From Mangrovicoccus sp. HB161399 (GTDB lineage: Bacteria; Pseudomonadota; Alphaproteobacteria; Rhodobacterales; Rhodobacteraceae), in contig NZ_JAATVU010000029.1 in NCBI RefSeq assembly GCF_013184745.1, positions 1 through 64,000 on the forward strand: a stretch of DNA of 64,000 nt. Reading direction: 5' to 3'. Made by a program: the position numbers and the translations under genes. Position 1 is the first letter of the stretch, and each line of letters begins with the position of its first letter. The notes under the pieces were generated by a model. The model had not been told where the DNA came from, ran no database searches, and was given only the letters and a program-made list of their open reading frames with translations. This document shows positions 15,215 to 23,812 of the stretch, piece by piece.

Positions 15215-16999
15215 CTAGCCTGCCGCGGCAGGCTCCGCCGCGCGGGGCGCGGGCTCCGGAACGGGCTCCGGGGCGGTCATGTCGTCCCAAGCGGCCAGCT
15301 GGCGGCGGAAGCTGCGGATCACCGCGGGCGGGTCGTCCTGGATGGTGCTGGTCATCAGCCGCGAGGTCTGGCGGTGCGAGGTCCAGGCGATCAGGCAGGG
15401 CGCCATCAGCAGCGGGACGCCGACCGGCATCAGCCAGGGGATCAGCCGAGGCGCGAAGACGGCGGCGACGGCAAAGAGCAGGATCCCCGCGAGGCTCATC
15501 CACCAGCTGCCGGCGAAAGCGGTCTTCAGCGGCACCTCCGCGCTGTCGCGGCTTGCCGTGGGCCAGCCGCCGTCGCGGCCCGACAGGATCTGCCACAGCG
15601 CGCGCAGCTGGAACATCATCAGCAGGGGCGCGATGACCGAGGACAGCAGCAGCTCCGTCATGGTCGAGACGAAGGTGTTGCCCGCCCCGCCGAATTCCTT
15701 CGCCCGCCCGGTCACCAGCGCGTGGCCCAGCACCAGGAACTTCGAGATGAACAGCAGCCCGATCACGCCGGCGAAGAGGCCGACCGCGGCTGCGGTGCGC
15801 TCGCCGGGGAAGACCGGAACCGGGAAATCCGGCATCGGGAAGTAGTTGATCGTGCTCTCGGTCGCGGCGGCGGCGAGGCTGAGGATCAGGAACAGCGCCC
15901 AGATTGCCGGCGCCGTGTAGGCGACGATCCCCTGGAACAGGGCGAAGCGGCTCCAGCCCTTCAGGCCCGGGGCGAAGATCAGCCGGCCGTGCTGCAGGTT
16001 GCCCTGCGCCCAGCGGCGGTCGCGCTTGGCGTATTCGATCAGGTCGTCGGGGCCTTCCTCGAAGGATCCGGTCAGGTCGGGGTCGATCCGCACCTGCCAG
16101 TCGGCCCGCGCGAGCAGCGCCGCCTCCACCGAGTCGTGGCTCAGGATGTGCCCGCCGAAGGGCGGCTTGCCGCGCAGTTCGGGCAGGCCGCAGCTCTGGG
16201 CGAAGGCCTTGACCCGCACGACGGCATTGTGGCCCCAGAAGGATCCGGTGCGCCCCGCCAGCGCAGTCAGGCCGTTGCAGTAGATCGGCGCGTAGAACCC
16301 GGCCGAGAACTGCATCATCCGGCCGAAGCGCGAGCGCGCGCCGATCACCCGCGGCAGGCTCTGCAGCAGGCCGACATTGGGCGACTCTTCCATGCGGCGC
16401 ACCATCTCGCCGATCGTGGCGCCGGACATCAGGCTGTCGGCGTCGAGGATCAGGGCGAAATCGTATGCGCCGCCGGAGCGCATGATGAAGTCTTCGATGT
16501 TGCCGGCCTTGCGCCCGGCATTGTCGGTGCGGCGGCGGTAGAAGATCCGGCCCGTGCCGCCGGTGACGTCGAGCAGCCGCGCCAGCTCCTCTTCCTCGCG
16601 CTGGGCCACGTCGGCCTTGCGCGTGTCGGAGAGGATGGCGAAGTGGAACTTCTCGGCGATGCCTTCGGCCCGCAGGTCGGCATCCATCGCCGCGATCCGC
16701 GCGTACACGGCCACGGGGTCCTCGTTGTAGACGGGGACGAGGATGCAGGTCCGGCTGGCGATCGGGCCGTCATGCGTCGGGCGGCGCGGCACAGGCGTGA
16801 CAAGTCCCGTCACGCCCTGGCAGGCGCCCCACGCGATCCACCACGTGGCCATCGCGATCACCACCGCAATCACGACATCGAGCAGGACGATGCCGACGCT
16901 TCCGGCGTGATAGATGTAGAGCGCGCCGGCCAGCACGCCGGCAGCGGCAGCCGCGGCAAGGCAGATCGCCCGCCGCACCCACGTGGCTAGGTCGAGCAT
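15215..16999 (-). CDS. opgH: Glucans biosynthesis glucosyltransferase OpgH
   Basis: An inner-membrane GT2 glycosyltransferase (594 aa) that uses UDP-glucose to make the beta-1,2-glucan backbone of osmoregulated periplasmic glucans and moves it across the membrane. N-terminal membrane segments precede the catalytic domain, with CILVPVYNED, LILDADSLMSG and the acceptor/processivity motif RRWAQGNLQH. Several C-terminal membrane helices follow. It is shorter than the E. coli protein (about 850 aa), lacking the long N-terminal cytoplasmic region. It is the last gene of an opgG-small ORF-opgH operon. Confidence 0.93.
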   Translation of the reverse strand: MLDLATWVRRAICLAAAAAAGVLAGALYIYHAGSVGIVLLDVVIAVVIAMATWWIAWGACQGVTGLVTPVPRRPTHDGPIASRTCILVPVYNEDPVAVYARIAAMDADLRAEGIAEKFHFAILSDTRKADVAQREEEELARLLDVTGGTGRIFYRRRTDNAGRKAGNIEDFIMRSGGAYDFALILDADSLMSGATIGEMVRRMEESPNVGLLQSLPRVIGARSRFGRMMQFSAGFYAPIYCNGLTALAGRTGSFWGHNAVVRVKAFAQSCGLPELRGKPPFGGHILSHDSVEAALLARADWQVRIDPDLTGSFEEGPDDLIEYAKRDRRWAQGNLQHGRLIFAPGLKGWSRFALFQGIVAYTAPAIWALFLILSLAAAATESTINYFPMPDFPVPVFPGERTAAAVGLFAGVIGLLFISKFLVLGHALVTGRAKEFGGAGNTFVSTMTELLLSSVIAPLLMMFQLRALWQILSGRDGGWPTASRDSAEVPLKTAFAGSWWMSLAGILLFAVAAVFAPRLIPWLMPVGVPLLMAPCLIAWTSHRQTSRLMTSTIQDDPPAVIRSFRRQLAAWDDMTAPEPVPEPAPRAAEPAAAG

Positions 17000-17003
17000 C
17001 GGC

Positions 17004-17180
17004 TTATCCGTGCAGGCCGCGCCAGCTGACCAGGGCGATCAGCACGGTCAGCCAGGACATGCCCGGCCGCATTTCCGCGGAGGCTTCGAGAACTTGTTCC
17101 GGCATCGCCATCGGGCTGTCGGGAAGGGCAGTGACCGTGGCAAGCGAGTCGGGGACGTGAATTGCATCAGGCTTGGTCAT
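17004..17180 (-). CDS. Small protein in opgI position (58 aa)
   Basis: A short protein (MTKPDAIHVPDSLATVTALP...) whose ATG overlaps the opgG stop codon (ATGA) and which ends 4 bases before opgH. It has a possible membrane segment near the C terminus (MSWLTVLIALVSW). The opgGIH operon of Rhodobacter sphaeroides has a small gene of unknown function (opgI) in the same place; equivalence is inferred from position, not from a sequence match. Confidence 0.7.
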   Translation of the reverse strand: MTKPDAIHVPDSLATVTALPDSPMAMPEQVLEASAEMRPGMSWLTVLIALVSWRGLHG

Positions 17181-18760
17181 TTCGGCACCCATTGATAGGT
17201 CCAGGTTTCGGAAAGGACACTGTCGAAACCCTCGAGCCATGCTCTTAGTTCCAACGGATCTGCGCCGGACGGCCTGACATCGAAAACCAGGCGCCAGAGC
17301 CCGGTTCCCTCGATCCTGCGCAGGGCGGGCGTGTCCACCAGCCCGCCGTTGACGGTGACCTTCGGCTGCACGGAGTCGATCTCCGTTACGCCGTCCAGCC
17401 GTCCGCCCTTGAAGTCGATGACGAATTTGCGTCCGCCTTCTTCGTTCTTGCTGCCCGATACTCCAGCTTCCCCGCTTGCGGTAGTCACCACATAGGCAAG
17501 TTTTTCTTCGTTTTGTCCCGCCAGATCGCCCCAGAGCATGCGATAGCGGTATTCCTTGCTGGACCCGGCTTCCGCAGGGTCGGCCGGCCGCCAGTAGGCG
17601 ACGATGTTGTCGGTCGCCTCCTGCTCGGTCGGGATCTCGATCAGCCGGACATAGCCGGTGCCCCAGTCGTTGAGGGGCTGCACTTCGATGGAGGGGCGCT
17701 TCTCGAAGCGCGACTCGGCATCGGAGTATTCGTCGAACTGCCGGTCGCGCTGGTAGAGCCCGAAGCTCTTGATCGCGGTGGCGTTGATCCAGGACTGGCC
17801 CAGCCGCGGCGGGTTGGCGAGCGTCCGCCAGATGCGGCGCCCGTCTTCCTGCCGGATGCCCAGCCCGTTGCTGTCATGCACCTGCGGCCGGTAGTCGTGG
17901 AACCGGCCGGGCGTGGTGCGGTCGAACAGGAACATCGAGGTCAGCGGCGCGATGCCCATCTCCTCGACGGTCTCGCGGAAGAACAGCCGTGTGGTGACTT
18001 CCATCTCGGTGATGGCGCCGGGCGTGATCACGAACCGGTAGGCCCCGGTTACGCGGCGGCTGTCGAGCGCGGCATTGACGATCACCGTCTCCACGCCGGG
18101 CGCCGGGCGCTCGAAGTAGAAGGCGGAGAAGCGCGGGAATTCCTCGGCGCGGCCGGTGGCGGTGTCGATCGCCAGCCCGCGGGCCGAGGCGCCGTAGACG
18201 CTGCCCTGGCCGAGCGCGCGGAAATAGCTGGCGCCGAGGAAGGCGACGAGCTCGTCGAAACGGTCGGCGGTGTTCAGCCGCGACAGCATCCGCCAGCCGG
18301 CGACGCCGGGGATCGGCGTGCCGGGCTCGAGCCGGCCTTCCAGTTCCTCGCGGTACTCGAAATCGTCGGTGGTGAAGTTGAACGGCTTGGCCGTGCCCGA
18401 GGACACGTCGAACATCGCCACCGCGTCCGGGAACAGCCAGCCGCGATGGAAGGCGTGAAGCCGGAACTCGTCCGTCTTCTCGTTCCAGCGCGCGGCTTCC
18501 GGACGGAAGGCAATGTTGCGGTAGGAGTCATAATCCAGTCCGTCGAGCAGCAGCGGCGGGCGATAGGAGCCGGGGTCGGGCTGTTCTGCCCGTTTTTTCA
18601 TCGCCTCGGCGAGCAGCTCGAAACTGAACGGCTCCCCTTCCGCCATCGGTGCTCCGGTATTGGGTTCGGCACGGACCATCGGGGCAAGCGCCATCGACAG
18701 CCCGAAGGCCGCAGCACTGCCGAGAAGTCTCCGCCTGGAGCACCCTGAGTCGGTCGTCAT
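17177..18760 (-). CDS. opgG: Periplasmic glucans biosynthesis protein OpgG
   Basis: A 527-residue periplasmic protein required for osmoregulated periplasmic glucan synthesis. A twin-arginine-type signal (CSRRRLLGSAAAFGLSMALA) is followed by FSFELLAEAMKKRAEQP and LDYDSYRNIAFRPE, both hallmark OpgG/OpgD segments. The OpgG/OpgD family has been assigned glycoside hydrolase activity on beta-1,2-glucan (GH186), so it may trim or branch the product of OpgH. The start is MTTDSGCSRRRL; the frame is open for 46 further codons upstream but without a signal-compatible start. Confidence 0.92.
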   Translation of the reverse strand: MTTDSGCSRRRLLGSAAAFGLSMALAPMVRAEPNTGAPMAEGEPFSFELLAEAMKKRAEQPDPGSYRPPLLLDGLDYDSYRNIAFRPEAARWNEKTDEFRLHAFHRGWLFPDAVAMFDVSSGTAKPFNFTTDDFEYREELEGRLEPGTPIPGVAGWRMLSRLNTADRFDELVAFLGASYFRALGQGSVYGASARGLAIDTATGRAEEFPRFSAFYFERPAPGVETVIVNAALDSRRVTGAYRFVITPGAITEMEVTTRLFFRETVEEMGIAPLTSMFLFDRTTPGRFHDYRPQVHDSNGLGIRQEDGRRIWRTLANPPRLGQSWINATAIKSFGLYQRDRQFDEYSDAESRFEKRPSIEVQPLNDWGTGYVRLIEIPTEQEATDNIVAYWRPADPAEAGSSKEYRYRMLWGDLAGQNEEKLAYVVTTASGEAGVSGSKNEEGGRKFVIDFKGGRLDGVTEIDSVQPKVTVNGGLVDTPALRRIEGTGLWRLVFDVRPSGADPLELRAWLEGFDSVLSETWTYQWVPK

Positions 18761-19021
18761 ACGTTTGCTATCCCGCATCCAAGTTTGCAAATGCACAAGG
18801 TTTCCGGTCTCGTGCGTGAATGACTGGTTAACTGGTGCCCTGGCCGGGGGGTTCCCGCCCTGTGGTAAATCAAGGTCCTGTGGCGTGCTTCTGCCCAACG
18901 GAGCGAGTCGCTGCCCAGTATTCCATCATTATATCGGCAAACTCTTGCTGCGTGTGCATAATAAGCTAGCTGCCGCGGCGGGACATGGGGGATTCCGACC
19001 CCGCTTACAAGGATTTCCGGA

Positions 19022-20326
19022 ATGACGGATGAAAAAATTTGCGTGGATAGCCGGATTGCCACAGCCCGCGCCGCCGCAGCCCGCTCCATGGCCCGCGCGA
19101 TCTCCGCGACGGGGCTGTCGCAGCACCGCGCGGGCTTCGGCTGGCACGTGGTTCCGGCCCGCGGATCGGTCCTGGCCTCGATTCGCCCGGACCACTGGGA
19201 TCCGGAGCCCGACTATTTCCACCACTGGGTCCGGGACGCCGCCATCATCGCCCGCGCCATGCCGCTGGCCATGGCCGCGGATGGCGACCGGGAGGGCTGG
19301 ATGGCGCGGCTCAACGACTACATCGCCTTTTCCCTGCGCATTTCGGATCCGGCGCGGCGGGGCCCTGCGGCCAATCCGCTGCGGCCGACCACCGATGCCG
19401 AGCACCTGCAGTTCCTGCGCCCGGATGCGGAGCTTGCGGCGCTGCACGGATCCGCCTGGCTGGAGGAGCCGCGCTGCGCCGCCGATGGCGGGCCGGATCT
19501 CGAACGCTGGGCGCGGCCGCAGGATGACGGGCCCGCGCTGAGGGCGCGGTCGCTGCTGGCGCTTCTGGAGGCCCTGCCCGGGCTGGACGGCGCAGAGGCC
19601 GGGCTGCTCCTGCGCCGCGACCTGTCTCATCTGCTGGAGGTCGCCGGCCGTCCCGCCATCGGCCCCTGGGAGGAGGAGCCGCCGCGGCGCTGCAGCTTCA
19701 CGCTGATCGCGCAGGCGGATGCACTGGAACGCGGCGCGGACTGGGCGCGCGGGCGCGATCCGCGCTTCGCCGCCGCGCTGAGGGCGAAATCCGGGGAGCT
19801 GACGGTGCTGCTCCGGCAGGCGGAGGAGCCCGATGGCAGCCTGCGCGAGAGCATCGAGATGCCGGGTCGCCACGATATCGGCACGGTCATGGCGCTGCTC
19901 GATGTTGGCCGCCGCGACGGACCGCTGGCGCTGGACGGGCGCTGGATGGCGGCGACGGTGGCGGCGCTGGAGGCGGTGTTCAGCGAAATCTACCCGATCA
20001 ACGCGGGCCGCGCGGTCCCGGCGATGGGGCGCTGGCGCGAGGATGTCTTCTTCGGCGGCAATCCCTGGTATCCCTGCACGCTGGCCTGCGCCGAGCTCGA
20101 CTACCGGCTGGCGGCGATGCACCGCGACCGGACCCGGTTCGGGCGCGGCGAGGCGCGGATGCAGATGGTGCTGGATCTGGCGCCGGAAGGCGACGCGCTG
20201 CCCGAGCAGTTCGACCGGCTGACGGGGGCCCCCCGGTCCTGCCCGGCGCTGACCTGGTCCTCGGCGGCCTTCCTGCAGGCCGCCGAAGCGCGCGATCTCG
20301 CCTGTCAGGCGCTGGGCGGCAGCTGA
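19022..20326 (+). CDS. GH15-family glucoamylase-like protein
   Basis: A 434-residue cytoplasmic protein related to glycoside hydrolase family 15 (inverting glucoamylase/glucodextranase, alpha/alpha-barrel). The motif YFHHWVRDAAIIARAM corresponds to the substrate-binding WxRD block, and GNPWYPCTLACAELDYRLA to a later conserved block. There is no signal peptide. It is divergent from opgG and convergent (22-base overlap) with the GH144-like gene. Which glucan or oligosaccharide it acts on is unknown; alpha-glucosides would be expected from the family, but context points to periplasmic glucan metabolism. Confidence 0.8.
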   Translation: MTDEKICVDSRIATARAAAARSMARAISATGLSQHRAGFGWHVVPARGSVLASIRPDHWDPEPDYFHHWVRDAAIIARAMPLAMAADGDREGWMARLNDYIAFSLRISDPARRGPAANPLRPTTDAEHLQFLRPDAELAALHGSAWLEEPRCAADGGPDLERWARPQDDGPALRARSLLALLEALPGLDGAEAGLLLRRDLSHLLEVAGRPAIGPWEEEPPRRCSFTLIAQADALERGADWARGRDPRFAAALRAKSGELTVLLRQAEEPDGSLRESIEMPGRHDIGTVMALLDVGRRDGPLALDGRWMAATVAALEAVFSEIYPINAGRAVPAMGRWREDVFFGGNPWYPCTLACAELDYRLAAMHRDRTRFGRGEARMQMVLDLAPEGDALPEQFDRLTGAPRSCPALTWSSAAFLQAAEARDLACQALGGS

Positions 20327-21561
20327 GGTGACGAGAATCCCAGCGCGGCCAGCCCGCGCCGGATCTCCGGCCGCTTCATGACCAGCTTCCACAGCAGTCC
20401 CGAGCGGTGGTTTTCGAGCCCCACGACGATCGGCCCCTGGTCGATCGCCAGACGGCTCTCCGCCACCCAGCCATGGTGCAGGCTGAACCCGTCGACGAAG
20501 CCCGCCTCGCCGAAAATCCTGTCGCCCAGATCGTCATGCATGTGCCGGACCGCGGGCATCGCCTCGTCCGGCACCATCGGGAAGGAGGTCAGCACCGCGG
20601 TCGGCGTGATCACACCGGTATCCTCCTTCGGGGAATGCGCGACATAGCCGGTGTGGTCGTCGCCCGCGGTCAGCCCCCACAGATCCGGCCCGTAGCCTTT
20701 CCAGCCATGCGGGTTCGCCAGGCAGTGCGCGCGGTTGATCAGCGCGTGGTTCCGCGCCAGCACGCCGTAATCGGCATAGGCGTCCTTCAGTCCGCGCGGA
20801 TCGATCCCGAGGAACGGATACTGCGACAGGAAGAGCGGGCCGCCCCAGTCGGGCCCCAGAGGCAGCGGGATGCCCGCGAATTCCCAGCCGTTCAGGAAGC
20901 TGCGCGCCTTCGCCCAGCGGTCATGGTAGATGCCTGCGGGGATGCGGTGCGCCGGGTCCTCCGCCCCGGCGCCAAGCACGAAGACCGGGAAGGCCTCGTT
21001 CCAGCCGCCGAGATCCAGCGCCTTTTCGGGGAAGGGCCGGCCGGGATGGGCGTGCCACATGACGCCCTTGGGGCCGACATGCGCCGACCAGTCGATGCCG
21101 TGGACAATCGCCTCCATCCGCGCGGCAAGCTCCGGCACGTCGGAGAAATACTCCGCCGCCGCCAGCAGGCCGATGGCCAGGAAGGACGTCTCGACGATGT
21201 CGCCGCCATCGTCCCCGGCCATGAAGGGGATCACCTTGCCGGTCGAGCCGAAATAGAAATGCGCATAGACCCCGTTGAAGCGGTCCGCCGTCTCCAGGAA
21301 CCCGGCCAGCTTTTCCAGCCGGTCGAGGATTTCCTGCCGCGGACGCCAGCCGCGCTCGGCGGCGGCGACCTGCGCCATGATGCCGAAGCCGGTGCCGCCG
21401 GTCGTGACCGTCTCCTCGACATCGTAGCCGAAGGCCCCGGCGGAGCGTTCCCGCGCCATGCCGCTGGCAGGATGGCTCCAGTCGAGGAAATAGCCGGCCG
21501 TCGCCTGGGCGATCCGGTCGCGCAGCTGGGCATCGTCGAGCCCGGTGGTCACGCCCCCCAT
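20305..21561 (-). CDS. Glycoamylase-like (GH144-type) beta-1,2-glucanase candidate
   Basis: A 418-residue alpha/alpha-barrel protein with the glycoamylase-like domain found in GH144 endo-beta-1,2-glucanases: ATAGYFLDWSHPASGMARER, then TVTTGGTGFGIMA and GWNEAFPVFVLGAGA, GLTAGDDHTGY and the C-terminal ENHRSGLLWKLVMKRP. No signal peptide, so it appears to work in the cytoplasm on imported or recycled glucan. It follows the GH3 gene with an overlap: ATG at 21561, or an internal GTG at 21552 forming a GTGA overlap with the GH3 stop. Activity on beta-1,2-glucan is inferred from the family and the adjacent opg genes. Confidence 0.82.
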   Translation of the reverse strand: MGGVTTGLDDAQLRDRIAQATAGYFLDWSHPASGMARERSAGAFGYDVEETVTTGGTGFGIMAQVAAAERGWRPRQEILDRLEKLAGFLETADRFNGVYAHFYFGSTGKVIPFMAGDDGGDIVETSFLAIGLLAAAEYFSDVPELAARMEAIVHGIDWSAHVGPKGVMWHAHPGRPFPEKALDLGGWNEAFPVFVLGAGAEDPAHRIPAGIYHDRWAKARSFLNGWEFAGIPLPLGPDWGGPLFLSQYPFLGIDPRGLKDAYADYGVLARNHALINRAHCLANPHGWKGYGPDLWGLTAGDDHTGYVAHSPKEDTGVITPTAVLTSFPMVPDEAMPAVRHMHDDLGDRIFGEAGFVDGFSLHHGWVAESRLAIDQGPIVVGLENHRSGLLWKLVMKRPEIRRGLAALGFSSPQLPPSA

Positions 21562-23789
21562 GTGATCTCGACCGATTTGGTGGCGCGGCTGTCTGGCCCG
21601 ACATGCACGACGATCCGGCCCGGATCCCAGACTTTCCTGGCTTCGGCCAGGCTGGGCGCGACGTGGTAGCTCAGCATTTCCGGCGTGATCTCGAAGGTGA
21701 CGCGCTTGGTCGATCCCGGGGCGACCGGCACGCGGCGGAAATCCTTCAGCAGGCGGCCCGGCCGGGTGATCTGCGCCTCGGGGTCGGAAATGTAGAGCTG
21801 CACCGTCTCGGTCACCGCCCGCTCCGACGTGTTGGTGATGTCGACATGGACTTCGGCCATGCCGTCCTCGCCGCCGCCGGGCACGTCCGCCACGACATCG
21901 GAATAGTCGACATGGCCATAGGTCAGGCCGAACCCGAAGGGGTAGGAGGCAGGCACCGCGCTGTCATCCAGATCCAGCCAGCCGGTCAGGAACTTCTGGA
22001 AATGCCCGGGGAAGGGGCGGCCGGTGGGTTCGGTCGCATAGCTCAGCGGGGTTTCGCCCGGATGCACCGGCAGGGTGACGGCGAGCTTGCCGGTGGGTTC
22101 CGCCGCGCCGGTGAGGATGTCGGTGACGCCCTCGGGGCCGGCCACGCCGCCATGCCAGGCATAGAGCAGCGCGTCGACCTGCTCCGGCACCTGTCCCAGC
22201 GCCAGCGGCCGCCCGGCGAAGACCACCGCCACGACCGGCGTGCAGCCGGCCGCCAGCTCGGCGACCAGCCGCCGCTGCGGCTCCGGCAGGTCGGGGCAGA
22301 GGCGCGAGGAGCTTTCGCCCGCATGTTCCTTGGCTTCGCCGATGGCAAGGATCACCACGTCGGCGGCCTCGGCCGCCGCCTTGGCTTCGCGGAGCAGCTC
22401 CGCCTCGTCGCGGGGGTCGGGGGTGACGGTGACGCCATGGACGTTCAGCCGGTCGACCATCCATTTTTCGCGCACGAGGTTGGCGCCGACCGCCGTGGTC
22501 AGGGCGGCCCAGTTCTGGCTGCGCAGCGCGTCTTCCAGGCTGACCACGTCGCGCGCATCGCCCGAGACCGACCAGGTGCCCAGCATGTTGGCGCGGTCCG
22601 ACCCCAGCGGCCCGATCAGGGCGACCTTCTGGCCGGGCTTCAGGGGCAGCAGGTGGTTGTTCTTCAGCAGCACGCAGGAGCCGGCCGCGGCCTTGCGTGC
22701 CAGAGCGCGGCCCGCCTTGCGGTTCGGCGTGGGGGCCAGCGGGTCCATGCCCTTGAAGGGATCCTCGAACAGCCCCTGCAGCGCCTTGAATTTCAGGACG
22801 CGCAGGCAGGCGCGGTCGATCAGCCCGCGGATCGTCTCGGCGGAGATCGACAGGCCGATCTGCGGCGCGTCGAGGCCGTTTTCGGCCAGACCCGGCAGGT
22901 GGCGCAGGTAGTCCTCGCCGACCATGTCCATGTCGATCCCGGCATGGAGCGCGCGGGCGACCACCATCTCGGGCGTCCCGATGCCGTGGGCGGTGAGCTC
23001 CTTGACGCCGGTGTAGTCCGAGACCACCAGCCCGTCGAACCCGGCGGTGCCGCGCAGCCAGCCCTCGATCAGCGGCTCATGGGCATGCATCGGCATCTTG
23101 TTGACCGCGTTGAAGGAGGCCATGACGCCTTCGGCCCCGGCTCTCACCCCCGCCTCGAAGGGCGGCAGGTAGATGTCCAGGAGGTCCTCCCAGGCCATGG
23201 TCGCGTTGTCGTAGTCGCGCCCCGACTGGGTGGCGCCATAGGCGACGAAGTGCTTGAGGCAGGCCGAGACCCGGCCGCCGTTGTTCTCCTGCAGCCCGCG
23301 GGTCATCGCCTCGGCGATGCACGACGCCAGATAGGGATCCTCGCCCGGGCCCTCGGCGACCCGGCCCCAGCGCGGATCGCGGCTGATGTCGATCATCGGC
23401 GCATAGACCTGGTGCAGCCCCTCGGATGAGGCCTCTTCGGCGGAGAAGGCGGCGCAGGCGCGGATCAGCTCCATGTCCCAGGAACAGGCTTGGGCGATGT
23501 TGAGCGGAAAGATCGTGCGGTGGCCGTGGATCACGTCCTCGGCGAAGAACAGCGGGATCCCGAGGCGGGACCCGGCGATTGCGCGTTCCTGCATCGCGCG
23601 GGTGGAGGCGCGGGACTTGGTGCCGAAGATGGCGCCGACCTCGCCCGCATCCAGCCGCTTCGCCAGCGGCGTCGAGGTCTCCGCCCCGGTGGTCAGGCCC
23701 TCGCCCGCGGCGAGGAGGTTGAGCTGGCCGATCTTCTCTTCCAGCGTCATCCGGGCCAGCAGGCCCTGCGGATCGTCTTGCGTGGTCAC
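21549..23789 (-). CDS. GH3 beta-glucosidase
   Basis: A 746-residue glycoside hydrolase family 3 enzyme: N-terminal barrel starting MTLEEKIGQLNLL, nucleophile Asp in GLVVSDYTGV, middle alpha/beta domain (KVALIGPLGSDRANMLGTWS) and C-terminal fibronectin-III-like domain (VTNTSERAVTETVQLY-like). There is no signal peptide, unlike many periplasmic BglX proteins, so it is probably cytoplasmic. Between an SbmA-type transporter and a GH144-like enzyme, the likely job is cutting glucose from sophoro-oligosaccharides. It starts 23 bases after the transporter stop. Confidence 0.9.
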   Translation of the reverse strand: MTTQDDPQGLLARMTLEEKIGQLNLLAAGEGLTTGAETSTPLAKRLDAGEVGAIFGTKSRASTRAMQERAIAGSRLGIPLFFAEDVIHGHRTIFPLNIAQACSWDMELIRACAAFSAEEASSEGLHQVYAPMIDISRDPRWGRVAEGPGEDPYLASCIAEAMTRGLQENNGGRVSACLKHFVAYGATQSGRDYDNATMAWEDLLDIYLPPFEAGVRAGAEGVMASFNAVNKMPMHAHEPLIEGWLRGTAGFDGLVVSDYTGVKELTAHGIGTPEMVVARALHAGIDMDMVGEDYLRHLPGLAENGLDAPQIGLSISAETIRGLIDRACLRVLKFKALQGLFEDPFKGMDPLAPTPNRKAGRALARKAAAGSCVLLKNNHLLPLKPGQKVALIGPLGSDRANMLGTWSVSGDARDVVSLEDALRSQNWAALTTAVGANLVREKWMVDRLNVHGVTVTPDPRDEAELLREAKAAAEAADVVILAIGEAKEHAGESSSRLCPDLPEPQRRLVAELAAGCTPVVAVVFAGRPLALGQVPEQVDALLYAWHGGVAGPEGVTDILTGAAEPTGKLAVTLPVHPGETPLSYATEPTGRPFPGHFQKFLTGWLDLDDSAVPASYPFGFGLTYGHVDYSDVVADVPGGGEDGMAEVHVDITNTSERAVTETVQLYISDPEAQITRPGRLLKDFRRVPVAPGSTKRVTFEITPEMLSYHVAPSLAEARKVWDPGRIVVHVGPDSRATKSVEITWGA

Positions 23790-23812
23790 GTATGGACCCC
23801 CTTGCTACGGGG

